Position numbers and translations under genes: made by a program
The notes under the pieces: model-generated
Told to the model about the DNA's origin: nothing
What the model saw: only the letters and a program-made list of their open reading frames with translations
Databases searched by the model: none
Source of the DNA: Mesostigma viride
Taxonomy: Eukaryota > Streptophyta > Mesostigmatophyceae > Mesostigmatales > Mesostigmataceae
Direction: 5' to 3'
NCBI GenBank assembly: GCA_009746045.1
Contig: RPFO01000015.1
Span: 2,840,932 to 2,904,931, forward strand
Length of the DNA: 64,000 nt
Shown: one piece after another, positions 10,859-21,869 of the stretch
How positions within the stretch are numbered: position 1 is the stretch's first letter
How the letters are laid out: each line of letters begins with the position of its first letter

Positions 10859-11315
10859 TGCCTTGTGCTCATGCTCTTGCTCTGGCCCTTGTCAGCATGA
10901 GGTGCACGCCCTTGCATGCTTCACCATGTTTCTCCAAGCCATCCGTGACTACTTGCTTCAGATATGTCATTCAACTCCTGCACGTCCTCAGCCACCAGAC
11001 TGTCAAACTAGCTGGTGCCCCATCCCTCACTTTGGTGAGGACTGCGATTCTGGCTAGCAGCTTAGCGATCGTGCGTGGTTGTGCCCGAGTTTCTGGGTGA
11101 GTGGCAGTGGCATTGGAGCCAGAGTTGTTGAGCATGTGCGTGTGTCTATCCTCTTGACAAACAACCCCTCGCACCCCTGACATTGAGGAGTTTGGCCATG
11201 TGCCAGGTTGCCAGAATTCCGCAAACATGCATCATAGGGAAATAAAGGATGGCTGTTTGTGCACACGACATGAGAAAACAAAACACACATCGCTGGTGCT
11301 TTCCGATATCCCCTA

Positions 11316-11806
11316 CATGTAAAGACCAAATGGTGGTGGCACGGAGTACAAAATTAATGGTGGTGGCACGCCGCCATTGTTGTTGTTGTTGTTGTGTCCC
11401 ACGCCGCACACCGGTGGAGTACAATTTGGTGGTGGCACGGTGTGCCGGTGCAACGGTGCAACGGTGCAACGGTGCAACGGCCAGTGATTGGCCCGTTGCT
11501 GATTTGCTGACATGCAGCCTAATAAAAATTGGCCGCAAATTCGTCCGGTCGCACGTGGGCACAAGATTTGCGGCCAATTTTTACTAGGCTGCATATCAGA
11601 AAATCAGCAACGGGCCAATCACTGGCCGTTGCACCGTTGCACCGTTGCACCGTTGCACCGTTGCACCGTTGCACCGTCACACCGTGCCACCACCAAATTG
11701 TACTCCACCGGTGTGCGGCGTGGGACACAACAACAACAACAACAATGGCGGCGTGCCACCACCATTAATTTTGTACTCCGTGCCACCACCATTTGGTCTT
11801 TACATG
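11316..11806. mobile_element. 491-bp foldback element (near-perfect palindrome)
   Basis: Two arms of about 227 bp are reverse complements of each other around a loop of about 25 bp near 11543-11567. Arms begin CATGTAAAGACC, contain GTGGAGTACAATT, a GTT/AAC microsatellite and runs of the CACCGTTG octamer. It is flanked by TA on both sides (11314-11315, 11807-11808), fitting a TA target duplication, and it splits the left inverted repeat of the CACTA-like element. The arms share the GGAGTACAATT motif and octamer with the ends of the 29.3-kb block. Non-coding. Confidence 0.8.
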
Positions 11807-11820
11807 TACACTAGGAACTC

Positions 11821-12140
11821 AGATTCTGAGAATTTTCTCAAAACCCTCAATTTTCTCACCCTTTGTGAGAATTTTTTGAGAAAATTGAGACAAATCTCAA
11901 TTTTTTCCCGCAAACACTAGCAACAAAATCTCACCAGGGTGAGATTTTGGTGAGAAAAAGGGGGTTTTGGTGAGATTGGGGTGAGAAAAAACCCTAAAGT
12001 GAGAAAAAAGGTGAGAATGGGTGAGAAAAAGTGAGAAAAAGTGAGAAAAATGAGAAAAATGAGAAGTTTCTCACCAAGAGTATGACACGAGAAAAATCAC
12101 AAGTCAACATGGTGAGAAATTTCTCACCAAGAGTGTAACA
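11821..12140 (+). repeat. Subterminal TGAGAAA array, left
   Basis: Dense irregular copies of GTGAGAAA and TGAGATTT directly inside the left end of the CACTA-like element. The same motif is found inverted at 14940-15240. In CACTA elements such arrays bind the element's transposase accessory protein; that role is inferred here. Confidence 0.7.
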
Positions 12141-12277
12141 CGAGAAAAATCATGAGCTTTATTTCATTAAGTCCTTGACGTGAAAAAAAACTCAACACCA
12201 CGAAGGTGCATTATGGGGTTATCATACAATATAAAACAGCACATCATTCCATAAACAGTGCTGTCATGCCCATTATA

Positions 12278-12637
12278 TCAAAAGTCATCTTCTTCAGAAC
12301 TGCTGTCCGAGGGGTTGCTTGCATCAACATCTTCTGATGACATAGTGTCATCCCCACTAGTGTCGCAATAGTTCACAGCTTTACGCTGCCTTCCACTGGC
12401 CCTCTTTGCCATAGGGACCTCCTCAATTACAACGGTGGGCTGGCTAGGTCCAGCATCCGTAGGAGCAGCCTCCGTGCGGTAGTTGAACCCATGTATCCTG
12501 ACTTTGTGGAAAGAATCCGCGTAGCGCTTCACGCCCCCACACGCCGCTACAATGCCTTGCGGCACAAGCGGCGTCAGGTTTATTGATGCCCATGCAATCG
12601 CGTTGAACGTTGTGTCAGCACAGCGATCTCGCCTGCA
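12278..12637 (-). CDS. C-terminal exon of an unknown gene inside the CACTA-like element
   Basis: Minus-strand frame of about 119 codons following a TGCAG splice-acceptor-like site at about 12638. It reads RDRCADTTFNAIAWASINL, continues through a Pro/Ala-rich linker with AKRASGRQRKAVNY, and ends in a strongly acidic Ser/Asp/Glu tail (SDSSSEEDDF). A basic patch followed by an acidic tail is common in nuclear or chromatin proteins. Not recognised as a transposase. A partly duplicated copy of the intron-exon boundary lies near 12990-13060. It may be the element's own gene. Confidence 0.4.
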   Translation of the reverse strand, partial: CRRDRCADTTFNAIAWASINLTPLVPQGIVAACGGVKRYADSFHKVRIHGFNYRTEAAPTDAGPSQPTVVIEEVPMAKRASGRQRKAVNYCDTSGDDTMSSEDVDASNPSDSSSEEDDF

Positions 12638-12959
12638 TTCAAACAAACGCACACCGATAACCCAGCAAAGAGTATTATTATTGCAAGTATTGGTTATTAA
12701 AAAAAATAGAACAGATACAACACAGGACGCTTTTACTGGCGGCAAGATCATGGCACCCGGATGGGTAAAACCAAACAAACTAGATATTAATTACTAGGGC
12801 TGGCTTTGTGACAGTAAAACATGATTGGCTATAATCCCAAGGCGCCTTTCAACTGGACTGAATTAAAATAACCAAAGCAGACGGCGTAAGTAGCATTTGC
12901 AAAAGACAAGGCTCACCAGTAGGCCTCGTCGCCATTCACAGGGTCGCTGTAATCAGCCA

Positions 12960-13060
12960 TGGGAAGGGCATCTTCTACCAGCAAATCCCTTGCCGCGTTG
13001 TGTCAGCACAGCGATCCCCCCTGCATCCAAACAAAGGCACACCGATAACCAAGAAAAGAG
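12960..13060 (-). other. Duplicated intron-exon boundary
   Basis: About 80 bp around the acceptor site at 12600-12680 recurs here with the same order: pyrimidine-rich stretch, GCAG, then GATCGCTGTGCTGACACAAC. A short open stretch follows on the minus strand and ends near a GGTGAGC donor-like site. This suggests exon duplication in the same gene, or two copies of one gene piece. Confidence 0.35.
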
Positions 13061-13065
13061 TATGC

Positions 13066-14011
13066 AAATGTGTAGCCTTGTTCATTGAAATTATGGCTGG
13101 CTTACGCAAAGAGCGACTGTAAGATGACCTATACAGTGGGGCCGGAAACAGCTTGCTTGATCAGGGCGTGTTTTTCGAGCTTCACTGGCCGGGAGTGTCT
13201 AGTGGTGAGAACCATTGCTGCGGTCGCTTTCCCACCATTTACGAGGAAAAACCCGCAAATGAAAAACCACTGAAACGGTCTAGCTAGTCAGTCATTACAT
13301 TAGCCACATGCCATCATGCATGTTTCCAAACGTCCAATAACTGCACACGGTGCAAATGCAAAAATCCGGAGGACACGACCTCATTGCTTCAGATTTGTAT
13401 GCAGAAGAATAAAAAAGTAACATGCATTAAGGGCCCGCCTGCATAAAGGGCATGAATTCTGATGCGGGCCCAACGGCAGCACCGCCATAGCAGATAAGGG
13501 CCCGCAGTCTGATGCGGGCCCCACGGCACCACCGCCATAGCAGAGCTCGAAGGTCGTGGTGCGCGTGAAACGTACGTATGCCCTTTGTCGGTAGGTGCCG
13601 TTGGTGTCAAATTGGGTGCCGCCAAAATCGGGCCGACGCGTCAATAGACTGAGGCCGTGGATGAGTGCCATCATGCGGCTTGGGTCACTTCTGTTGGAGA
13701 ACTTCAGGTAAGTTAACTTAATGCAAACCACTGGTCGCCCGCGTCGGGAAGCGGCCCAACGGCTCTCCCGCAACAGAAAATTACGCGGCATACTGCATAA
13801 GTCGTCGGATCGTTACGTTTCGACGGTCAAGATTTCATGATGAGGTTTGCGTTCAATTTGCCGCAGTTTGCCGCCCAGAGAAAGTAGTCGTTGGACTCGT
13901 TGCCCACGATGAAACACAATCAAGCAAGCTGTTTCCGGCCCCACCGTCTAGGTCATGTAGTCGCTCTTCACGTCAGCCAGCCATAATTTCAATGCACAAG
14001 GCTACACATTT
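13066..14011. mobile_element. Small inverted-repeat element nested in the CACTA-like element
   Basis: Roughly 100 bp at 13066-13170 is the inverted repeat of 13905-14011 (starts AAATGTGTAGCCTTG, includes GGGGCCGGAAACAGCTTGCT). Between them a minus-strand open frame of 136 codons (13381-13791) includes FSNRSDPSRMMALIHGLS and FDTNGTYRQRAYVRFTR; it matches no family I know. A 45-bp segment with GCCGTGGGGCCCGCATCAGA-like sequence is repeated near 13450 and 13510. No clear target duplication. Possibly a MITE-like derivative. Confidence 0.45.
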
Positions 14012-14935
14012 CCATCTCCATTCATATTCATAATCCTGCACGACTCGAAAACGCGGACAAGATAACGGCAGGCTCGAGCTCCCATGGTCCGGATTCTCCC
14101 GATTTCTGGCCTGCGCTGGTTGTCTCCTTGATATCGGCAACTCTCTCCGGTAAGAGATTTTTCGCAGTTTGGCTGTTTCGAAACGTTAATTAAGTGAGAT
14201 GCCTTCGGATCAGGAGACTCACACAGCCGCGAAATCATGCCAAAGGTCCTATGTTCGATCCCTTGCTGGTAGCTTCTGAGCTTTCTTATTTTCTGTGTTC
14301 CGCGGAATCTCAGATAATTTTGGGCCGCTAACGTTTTCACGTTTGTTGCTTTCTGATCCGACGACAACGTTGTGGCTTAATTGCTCGTGTGACATCTGGC
14401 GCATGGTGTGATTCATGTGTATGGGCTGCTTTGCCATAAGAGTGAGTGTTGGGTCATTAATCGTGTTCTACACATTTGCTGCATGATTGGACCGTTAGGT
14501 GCTGGTGAGCTCTTCCTTGTAGAATGGTGATGTCTATGTCAAGGATCTGATATCTTTTTTTTCTCTTGCATATTGTGTCGCGGTTTGTTTGGATTCATGC
14601 AGGCACCACGAGAATGAAATGGGAGCGGTCAGCATGATGCCCTAGCAAGCGACCAGATTTGTTAACCAGCTGTCATCGTATTTGATGAAAGGCAATGACG
14701 GATGTGTCATAAAGCCATAACAGTGTTGTATAGATGATTCATTAAATGATCAATGGTTACAATTCCAGAATTTCGCCGCTGAGTAGCTAGTATGATTTAA
14801 TGGGTTCTTGACGGCTATAAACATTTATTATTTTAACATTATAATGAAAAGATTTTGATTATTCGTGATGTTTTGAACAGTGCGGTCGTTACTGGCACTG
14901 CGTGCATGTGGCTGCCACCATATTGCATTATGGGT
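14012..14935. other. Non-coding stretch inside the CACTA-like element
   Basis: AT-rich sequence of about 900 bp. I see no convincing coding frame, RNA gene or repeat here. Confidence 0.5.
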
Positions 14936-14939
14936 GTGT

Positions 14940-15245
14940 TTCTCAGCGCTGTGTTTTCTCACTTTTCTCACGTCCTGTTTTTCTCACTTTTCTCACGTCC
15001 TGTTTTATCTCACGTTTCTCACCTCCTGTTTTTCTCACGTTTCTCACCTCCTGTTTTTTGAGATTTTTCTCACGTGTTTTTCCTTTTCTCACCTTTTTGG
15101 GGCAATCTCACCCGGGTGAGAAATGTGTTTTCTCACCCATTCTCACCCCATTTTCTCACCTTTCTCACCCTTTCTCACCCATTTCTCACCCTTTTTCTCA
15201 CCTTTCTCACCCTTTTTCTCACCATTTCTCACCCATTCTCAAAGC
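14940..15245 (-). repeat. Subterminal TTTCTCAC array, right
   Basis: Inverted counterpart of the left TGAGAAA array, made of TTTCTCACC and TTCTCACGT units. Produces Ser/His/Phe-rich spurious frames on the + strand. Confidence 0.7.
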
Positions 15246-15283
15246 CGAGTTCCTAGTGTAGGGGATATCGGAAAGCACCAGCG

Positions 15284-15516
15284 ATGGAAAAGGACGCAGT
15301 AGTCCCGCCAGACACAATGGATCCCGGCCATGCACCACCGGGGCAAGAGAACCAGACAAAGGATACAGGCCCTGTATCCGTGACAGGTGTAGATGATGAA
15401 GAAAGGAAGAAAATGCAAGCGACCGTGTATCACAGGGGCGCAGTGAATGAACTTGAGAGAATACTTGCCTCTGGTGCTTCGGATGATGAAGCCGACCGTG
15501 CAACTGCGCAATCTGA
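15284..15516 (+). CDS. Possible first exon of an unknown protein
   Basis: An ATG overlapping the end of the CACTA-like inverted repeat opens 78 codons (MEKDAVVPPDTMDPGH..., later DDEERKKMQATVYHRG and ERILASGASDDEADRA) up to GAG|GTAAAT at 15516/15517, a good splice donor. The product is acidic and hydrophilic with no recognised domain. A TGCAG acceptor-like site follows near 15585. Because the start codon lies in the transposon terminus, the exon may belong to a transposon gene or be an accidental frame. Confidence 0.3.
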
Positions 15517-15852
15517 GGTAAATTTATGACAGGGGAAATCCGGCTGTTATTTTACCAAAGGTATACTACTATTACAATAAGTGCAGTTCTTGGCGTTTGG
15601 AATCATGACATTGCTTGTGCTATTGCTCTTGAATTTAAGTGGCAGCCCGCACCCCGCCGGCGCACCCCGGCGAACAAGACAAAGCGCACCGTAACCCCCC
15701 TGGGCCCATCGCTGCCGTCGCCGGGCGGCACGTTGGGGAGGCGGCTCCTTCTCCCTTTTCTGGTGTCTGTTGCATCATTTTGAACCCCTGACCAACGGAG
15801 GCATGTTAATGAACGAGTGGATGCATGCATGAATGAACGGATGCATGAATGA

Positions 15853-16361
<509 letters not shown>

Positions 16362-16499
16362 AAGGTGTGCTTTTTATTATGATGATTAGCTAAGTTACGT
16401 GTGTGTTGTTGATGTACATGTTGACATTGTATCATGGGCGTGTGCCCCTAAGTCTGCCTTCCTGCAATATCACATAATATATCATCTAGATGTGTTGTT

Positions 16500-17460
16500 G
16501 GGAACCTGACTATATATCCCAAACTGGAATGGTTGACATTCAACTATGGGATGAAACCCACGAAAAACAATTACTAGGAACTGCCATTTTTGTGCTATGT
16601 TTGCTAGCATCTGTCACCTATTTGTCATGCAAACAGTCTGAATTTCTTGTGGGCAGTTAACATAGATGTTTTTATGAGCTGTGCAAATTTCTAGGCTTGA
16701 CTGAGTTCATTGATATAGGCACCCATGTGTTGGAACCCTTGGAAAACCAAGAAAAACTGCATTTGGGGGGGGGGGTTCGCTACCATCAGTCACCATTTTG
16801 TCATCCAACCAGCCTGCAACTTTGTGGGCATGCTGCATGAAATGTGTTTAGAACATGTGCAAAGTTCCAGCTCCAACTGAGCTCTATTGGTGTCATTATG
16901 TATGCATATGTGTGATAAACCCCTTGGAAAACCATGAAAAACTGCATTTTTGGGGTATTTATGCTAGCATTTGTCACCTATTTGTCATCCAACCAGCCTG
17001 AAAAGCTGCATGAAATGTGTTTAGAACATGTGCAAAGTCCCAGGCCCAACTGAGCGCTATTGGTGTCATTATGTATGCATATGTGTGATAAAACCCTTGA
17101 AAAACCAAAGAAAACTGCATTTTTCGGGTATTTATGCTACCATTTGTCACCATTTTGTCATCCAACCAGCCTGCAACTTTGTGGGCATGCTGCATGGGAT
17201 GATTTTAGAACATGTGCAAAGTTCCAGCTCCAATTGAGTTCATTTGGAGTCATTATGTATGCATATGTGTGATAAAACCCTTGAAAAACCATGAAAAAAT
17301 GCATTTTGGGGGTATTTACGCTAGCATTTGTCACCTATTTGTCATCCAACCAGCCTGAAACTTTGTGGGCATGCTGCATGGGATGTGTTTAGAACATATG
17401 CAAAGTCCCAGGCCCAACTGAGTTCATTTGGAGTCTTTATATATGCATACATGCCAGAAA
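16500..17460 (+). repeat. About 180-bp tandem repeat, five diverged units
   Basis: Landmarks such as AAACTGCATTTTT recur near 16752, 16937, 17111 and 17294 (spacing 174-185 bp), together with TTTGTCATCCAACCAGCCTG, GGGCATGCTGCATG and TATGTATGCATATGTGTGAT. The first unit is the most diverged. Non-coding; ends where repeat X begins. Confidence 0.9.
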
Positions 17461-17873
17461 GTGCTGAAAATATCGGTTTTCTCTGAATATAGTTTAATTA
17501 ACGCATGCGGGAAAGATAAGGCCGCCATGCCTTGGCCTGGATGTGGAAGGCTGTCTGCGACATGGGCTGACTAATTCGATCTGTACAAATGGGTTTCCTG
17601 TTCGCCCGAATATTCCTTGGATGACCCGGTTGTTTATAAGGGTCGGTGTCTATTAATTAGCGGTTCGAGAAAATTAATTGTAGGTTTTATACGACTTGCT
17701 TGCAAAGATTCGTGTTTGGTTGCACCAGCTGAGGTTAGGTGGGGACCTGTAGGGTCGGCTGGTTGCTTAACGAATCTTTGGCTGATTTGGGTTCTTTAGT
17801 GAGTCGTGATTAATTATTGTATAGTGGATTCGGACCGGCCCATGCAAGGGGTCGATGGGCGAGTTTTATGTTT

Positions 17874-19870
17874 CATACACCCGTTTGCTCACCATAGTCA
17901 CCAGCATCTTTGTTAAAATAATAAGTAGATGCATACAGACAGGTAGCGGTTACAGAACCGCTATTAAGAACTCCTTAGGCATGGCTCGCGATTACCCGCG
18001 CAGACCAGGCCACCAAAGAGGGTGGGTGGGTGGGACAAGAAAAAAGACCACAACAATGTCACTACGCCGCCAAAGTAGTCAAACTGCCCTAGCACGGGGC
18101 TGACATCAGCAACCGAGCTTAACTTAACACGCCAACCTGAGAATGTAGCGACACCTACCGTACCACAAAAACAACAACCAATCAAATACCCTTTCCGAAA
18201 GGTTCTAATTATCATTCAACAAACCGGTTCAACAAACCCGGCCCTGTCAAACTTTAAGCATAAGATTGTTTCGGGATTGTAGCACAATAGGGCCACTGCC
18301 CCTACTAACAATTCCAGGCCGCCAGCCATTAGCCAAATCCGGTTACATCTGCCAAACCCGCCCGGTTCAGCCGACCATCCAGGCGGCTCCCGTGAGCGGC
18401 CTTATTCCCCGCCTCACTTCGAGAAACTCTTTTCAAAGAAATCCGATTCATACACCCGTTTGCTCACCATAGTCACCAGCATCTTTGTTAAAACAATAAG
18501 TAGATGCATACAGACAGGTAGCGGTTACAGAACCGCTATTAAGAACTCCTTAGGCATGGCTCGCGATTACCCAACCTCCCCTTCCTGGCCCTCCGGTCCG
18601 CTAAAGAAGCACCATTTCCTTTCCCGTCAAAAGCCGTCCTGTCGCGATGGGCGCTCTCCGTTGCCAGAAAACAGATTTAATTCCCAGCGACTGTGAATGC
18701 ACAAAAACTCATGCACTGTCGATCGACACAGCTCGCATTTTTGACCCCACTCGGGGGCCCCCGCTGACCTCGTTGCCGACCTCTTCTCTGGTCCGCTAAG
18801 GGGTGCTGTCGCGGAACACAAAGTCAAAGCAAAAGCTGCTGACTGGCACCGCTGATTCCAGCCGACGCCCAGTTTACAACTTTTTTTGAAGAGCAACCAA
18901 CCTAGTGCCGAGCACATAAACACTCCTTCCGTACAAAAAAGTGGAAATACCACTGAATACGAAATCAAGTTGGTTTTCAGCCCTTGCCTCCTGCGCCGAG
19001 GCTCCGTGTCCCACAACGGTGACTTAAATTTTTTACCCCCCCGAGCCGCGGCGGCCCTCAAGCCAAGCCCAACCCGGAATGCAAGCATTTCCAGGTACGA
19101 GACAACTCAAAGGCAGGCCAGCCTGCCGACAGCCCAACCCGAGGCGCAAGCATCCCCAGGTACGGAACCATCAAGCAAGCTAGCCCTTGCCCAACCCGGC
19201 CAGCTGGCCGTTTCTTTCAAACAAACCAGCCATTAAATAATGCATCAGCCCCCGCTTCGCATTTAAACCCCGATCACCCGGACATTAATTCCGGGCCATT
19301 GGCAGCCATGAATCCCAACCGCCTTAAGCAGCCAGGGATCATGGATGCCGGAAATTTGGTTAACAAATTTTAGCCCCGCACCCATGCTGAGCGCAAGGCT
19401 GGTGAGGCACTTCTTGTACCGCCATAGCCCCAGCCGTCGGCGCTCAGCCAACGTTTACAAGAAAAAAGACCACAACAATGTCACTACGCCGCCAAAGTAG
19501 TCAAACTGCCCTAGCACGGGGCTGACATCAGCAACCGAGCTTAACTTAACACGCCAACCTGAGAATGTAGCGACACCTACCGTACCACAAAAACAACAAC
19601 CAATCAAATACCCTTTCCGAAAGGTTCTAATTATCATTCAACAAACCGGTTCAACAAACCCGGCCCTGTCAAACTTTAAGCATAAGATTGTTTCGAGATT
19701 GTAGCACAATAGGGCCACTGCCCCTACTAACAATTCCAGGTCGCCAGCCATTAGCCAAATCCGGTTACATCTGCCAAACCCGCCCGGTTCAGCCGACCAT
19801 CCAGGCGGCTCCCGTGAGCGGCCTTATTCCCCGCCTCACTTCGAGAAACTCTTTTCAAAGAAATCCGATT
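17874..19870. mobile_element. Tandem pair of an unclassified non-coding element inside X
   Basis: Absent from the right copy of X, where TATGTTT runs straight into GTCAGTC. It consists of a short form (17874-18448) directly followed by a long form (18449-19870). Both start CATACACCCGTTTGCTCACC and end AAAGAAATCCGATT; 124 bp at the start and 414 bp at the end are shared (17874-17997/18449-18572 and 18035-18448/19457-19870), the short form lacking about 0.85 kb of the middle. No inverted ends; at most a 2-bp duplication TT. A Helitron-like or retrotransposed origin is possible but unproven. Confidence 0.65.
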
Positions 19871-19998
19871 GTCAGTCTTGGGAACCTTGTACAACTACCT
19901 GTACGGTTAACGCACTAGCCTGGGGGTGCGTGGCCACGTTGTTTGTAGTGGCGTTTTCAGCACTGTTCAGGCCGGCGTGTGACGCATGCCGGTGTTAA

Positions 19999-20274
19999 TT
20001 AATTTAGGATGATGTCAGCTTGTGTGTCGGCGGGCCATGCCTTAAGCAAGCTAGGCAGGCAATGATCCGCAATTGTTTCTTTCACAATGGCGGCAATGGC
20101 CGCCTGTGCAAAATTGCACATTCTAGCGCGGGTTGCATCTGTCTTGTAGCCGAGGCAGATGGTGGCACAACCGCTAAGTTGTTCGACCAAGCATAGTATA
20201 GTTGGTCGTGCAACGGAAAGAAAATTTAAATTTACCCCCATGTCGTTTTCCCCGGCTGCGGGTCTTTTTGACAT
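19999..20274 (-). CDS. Unknown 91-codon ORF in repeat X
   Basis: Minus-strand frame starting MSKRPAAGENDMG and ending WPADTQADIILN. The middle (LSVARPTILCLVEQLSGCAT, then ARMCNFAQAAIAAIVKE) is helical and protein-like. The last third is preserved in the right copy of X (34559-34642). No family recognised. The 3' end is conserved between copies simply because X is repeated, so this is weak evidence for coding. Confidence 0.25.
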   Translation of the reverse strand: MSKRPAAGENDMGVNLNFLSVARPTILCLVEQLSGCATICLGYKTDATRARMCNFAQAAIAAIVKETIADHCLPSLLKAWPADTQADIILN

Positions 20275-20299
20275 GGGCGAAGGATGGGGCGCTACTCCG

Positions 20300-21480
20300 G
20301 CGGTTTGGCCAGCTTCGGCGGAGCTGTTTATAAGTTTCTAAAACAGCTCTATAGTGTCACATCGCAGGCTTGCCACCTTGCGATGGTGCCTGGGACGCGA
20401 CCTGGACTCAAAAGGTCCTGAACCAGGTTCCTGCCAGCAACGGCCTGTTTTTTTCATAAACTATTTTTTGTGGCGGCAGGTCAGTTGTCCAGCTCAGTGC
20501 CCCTGCCGAGGAGGGGTAGTTGGGGACAATAGGAGCCGCGCGAGAGTTGCGCTCTGAAGCTAGAAATTTCCCTATTGCGAGACTCGAGTTGGGGAGGGCG
20601 TCTTAGGGAGGCGAGGCTACGCCAGACCTTTGTCGTTCCTTTTCGTCTCAGCACCTGCTGCGCGGCTCAGTCTATTATGGTGTCGTAAAACCCCTTTCCT
20701 TTTTGGACGGTTCCGGAATTGCGAAATGCTGGCTCTTTTTGGGGGCTTGTTTTTGGGGTGGTCACCGGCTTGTGTCGCATTGAACCAGCGGGCCCCTGCG
20801 GGGGTTAATATAGCCTAGCGCGGGCTGAATCGCCGTTGCGACACGCTCTTTCGCGCACGGTGGTCATGAGTTTAATCGGCGCAATGGGGTTGGCGCCAGG
20901 GGGGGGTAATTGGGTGGAGGCTTCTTGCTTCCGCGTGCGGATTGAGAAACCTTAAGGCCACTGTTAACTGCTGCATTTGTGGCAGGGCTCCACTTATTGT
21001 ATTCAATCAATTGCTGGTCTTCTTGGGAGCTGAGTGAGGGGAGGTGGCACCCCAAAACCCTTAAAACTTGACCCATGCTAATATCACTTGAATTTCAGTT
21101 GCACCATGCTAAATTATGATTGGGGGCACTAAATAACATCTCTAGTGAGTTGTCCATGCACTTGTTGGGGGTACTACCCCCACATATACGCCAATATTGC
21201 ACTATAAATAGAAAAAGACGCTAATTAGGGCTATGTATGCCCCAGCCCATGCACTCATTTTTTGGCAAAAATAAATGTAGCGTCTATAGTTCCCTGAGTT
21301 TGTAGCTTGCTGAGCTATTTACATCATGAAAATGACAAAACCTTGAACAGTTATTAATCCCCGCAAAAGTACCCTTTTTTTACCGGACATTGGGAATAAA
21401 CATGTCATAAACACTTCAGATTAGGCAACAAAATGTAGCGAAAATCCGGCTATCAGGGGGACAGCAGTGGTCCAAGTCCC
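20300..21480. other. Non-coding end of X and flank
   Basis: No convincing gene, RNA or repeat is visible other than the end of X at 21037. Short frames on either strand look random. Confidence 0.5.
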
Positions 21481-21565
21481 AGGTCATTCCGACAAGTCTA
21501 GCTCAAGTTATTGCGTTTGGCGCGTTATAACAAAAATGCCCGCTAAACCAGAAATTGTCACTATT

Positions 21566-21844
21566 TCAGCCCTTGTAAGCATCCTGCACAAGGCAGGCAG
21601 GGCAAAACCAATCCCCCTTGGGCTCCTTAGTCAACGGGGGGTCAGCGCAGCACCCATGCAATCCTCCCTTGCACCCGAATGTGCTGCACAGCAGGAAAGG
21701 GACACCGTCAATTTCATCCGGGGACGCACATGCAAGGCAAGGAATATCATCAACATCATTCTCATCATCACTGCTACCTTCCTCATCGTCCCCCTGCCCC
21801 TCCCTTTGCATCACGTCGTGGCAGCCACCCTTGAAACAGGTCAT
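21566..21844 (-). CDS. PHD-type zinc finger ORF
   Basis: A 92-codon minus-strand frame with an acidic stretch (GDDEEGSSDDENDVDDIP) followed by a Cys4-His-Cys3 pattern: CLAC, later LLC and FGC, HGCC, and the closing GDWFCPACL. The spacing and the conserved Trp two residues before the last Cys pair are typical of PHD fingers, which read histone H3 tails. Only the finger and its acidic lead are present; the frame stops soon after. It is bracketed by a direct repeat of about 30 bp (GGTCATTCCGACAAGTCTAG) at about 21481-21511 and 21838-21868, so it could be a captured exon. Confidence 0.6.
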   Translation of the reverse strand: MTCFKGGCHDVMQREGQGDDEEGSSDDENDVDDIPCLACASPDEIDGVPFLLCSTFGCKGGLHGCCADPPLTKEPKGDWFCPACLVQDAYKG

Positions 21845-21869
21845 TCCGACAAGTCTAGCTCAAGTTATA

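Larger units (their letters stand above)
11288..15286. mobile_element. CACTA-like DNA transposon with long subterminal repeats
   Basis: The right end (15251-15286) and left end (11288-11315 plus 11809-11820, split by a palindromic insertion) form an inverted repeat that includes CACTAGGAACTC. Just inside lie arrays of TGAGAAA-type motifs on the left (about 11830-12140) and the inverted TTTCTCAC form on the right (about 14940-15240), like the subterminal transposase-binding arrays of CACTA elements. An alternative reading is that the element proper is CACTAGG...CCTAGTG with a TA duplication, inserted in the centre of an older short palindrome. Inside is at least one minus-strand gene piece (12278-12637) and a smaller inverted-repeat element. 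Confidence 0.6.
17472..21037 (+). repeat. Repeat unit X, left copy
   Basis: The sequence from ATCGGTTTTCTCTG at 17472 to GAGCTGAGTGA at 21037 recurs in pieces on the right: 25917-26211 in reverse (matching 17472-about 17768) and 34323-34781 forward (matching about 17765-17873 and then 19871 onward). Compared with the right copy, the left has a 2-kb insertion at 17874-19870 and an extra 0.8 kb around 20085-20915. No terminal inverted repeats seen. It may be an old transposon or a segmental duplication. The only protein-like frame is at 19999-20274. Confidence 0.75.
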
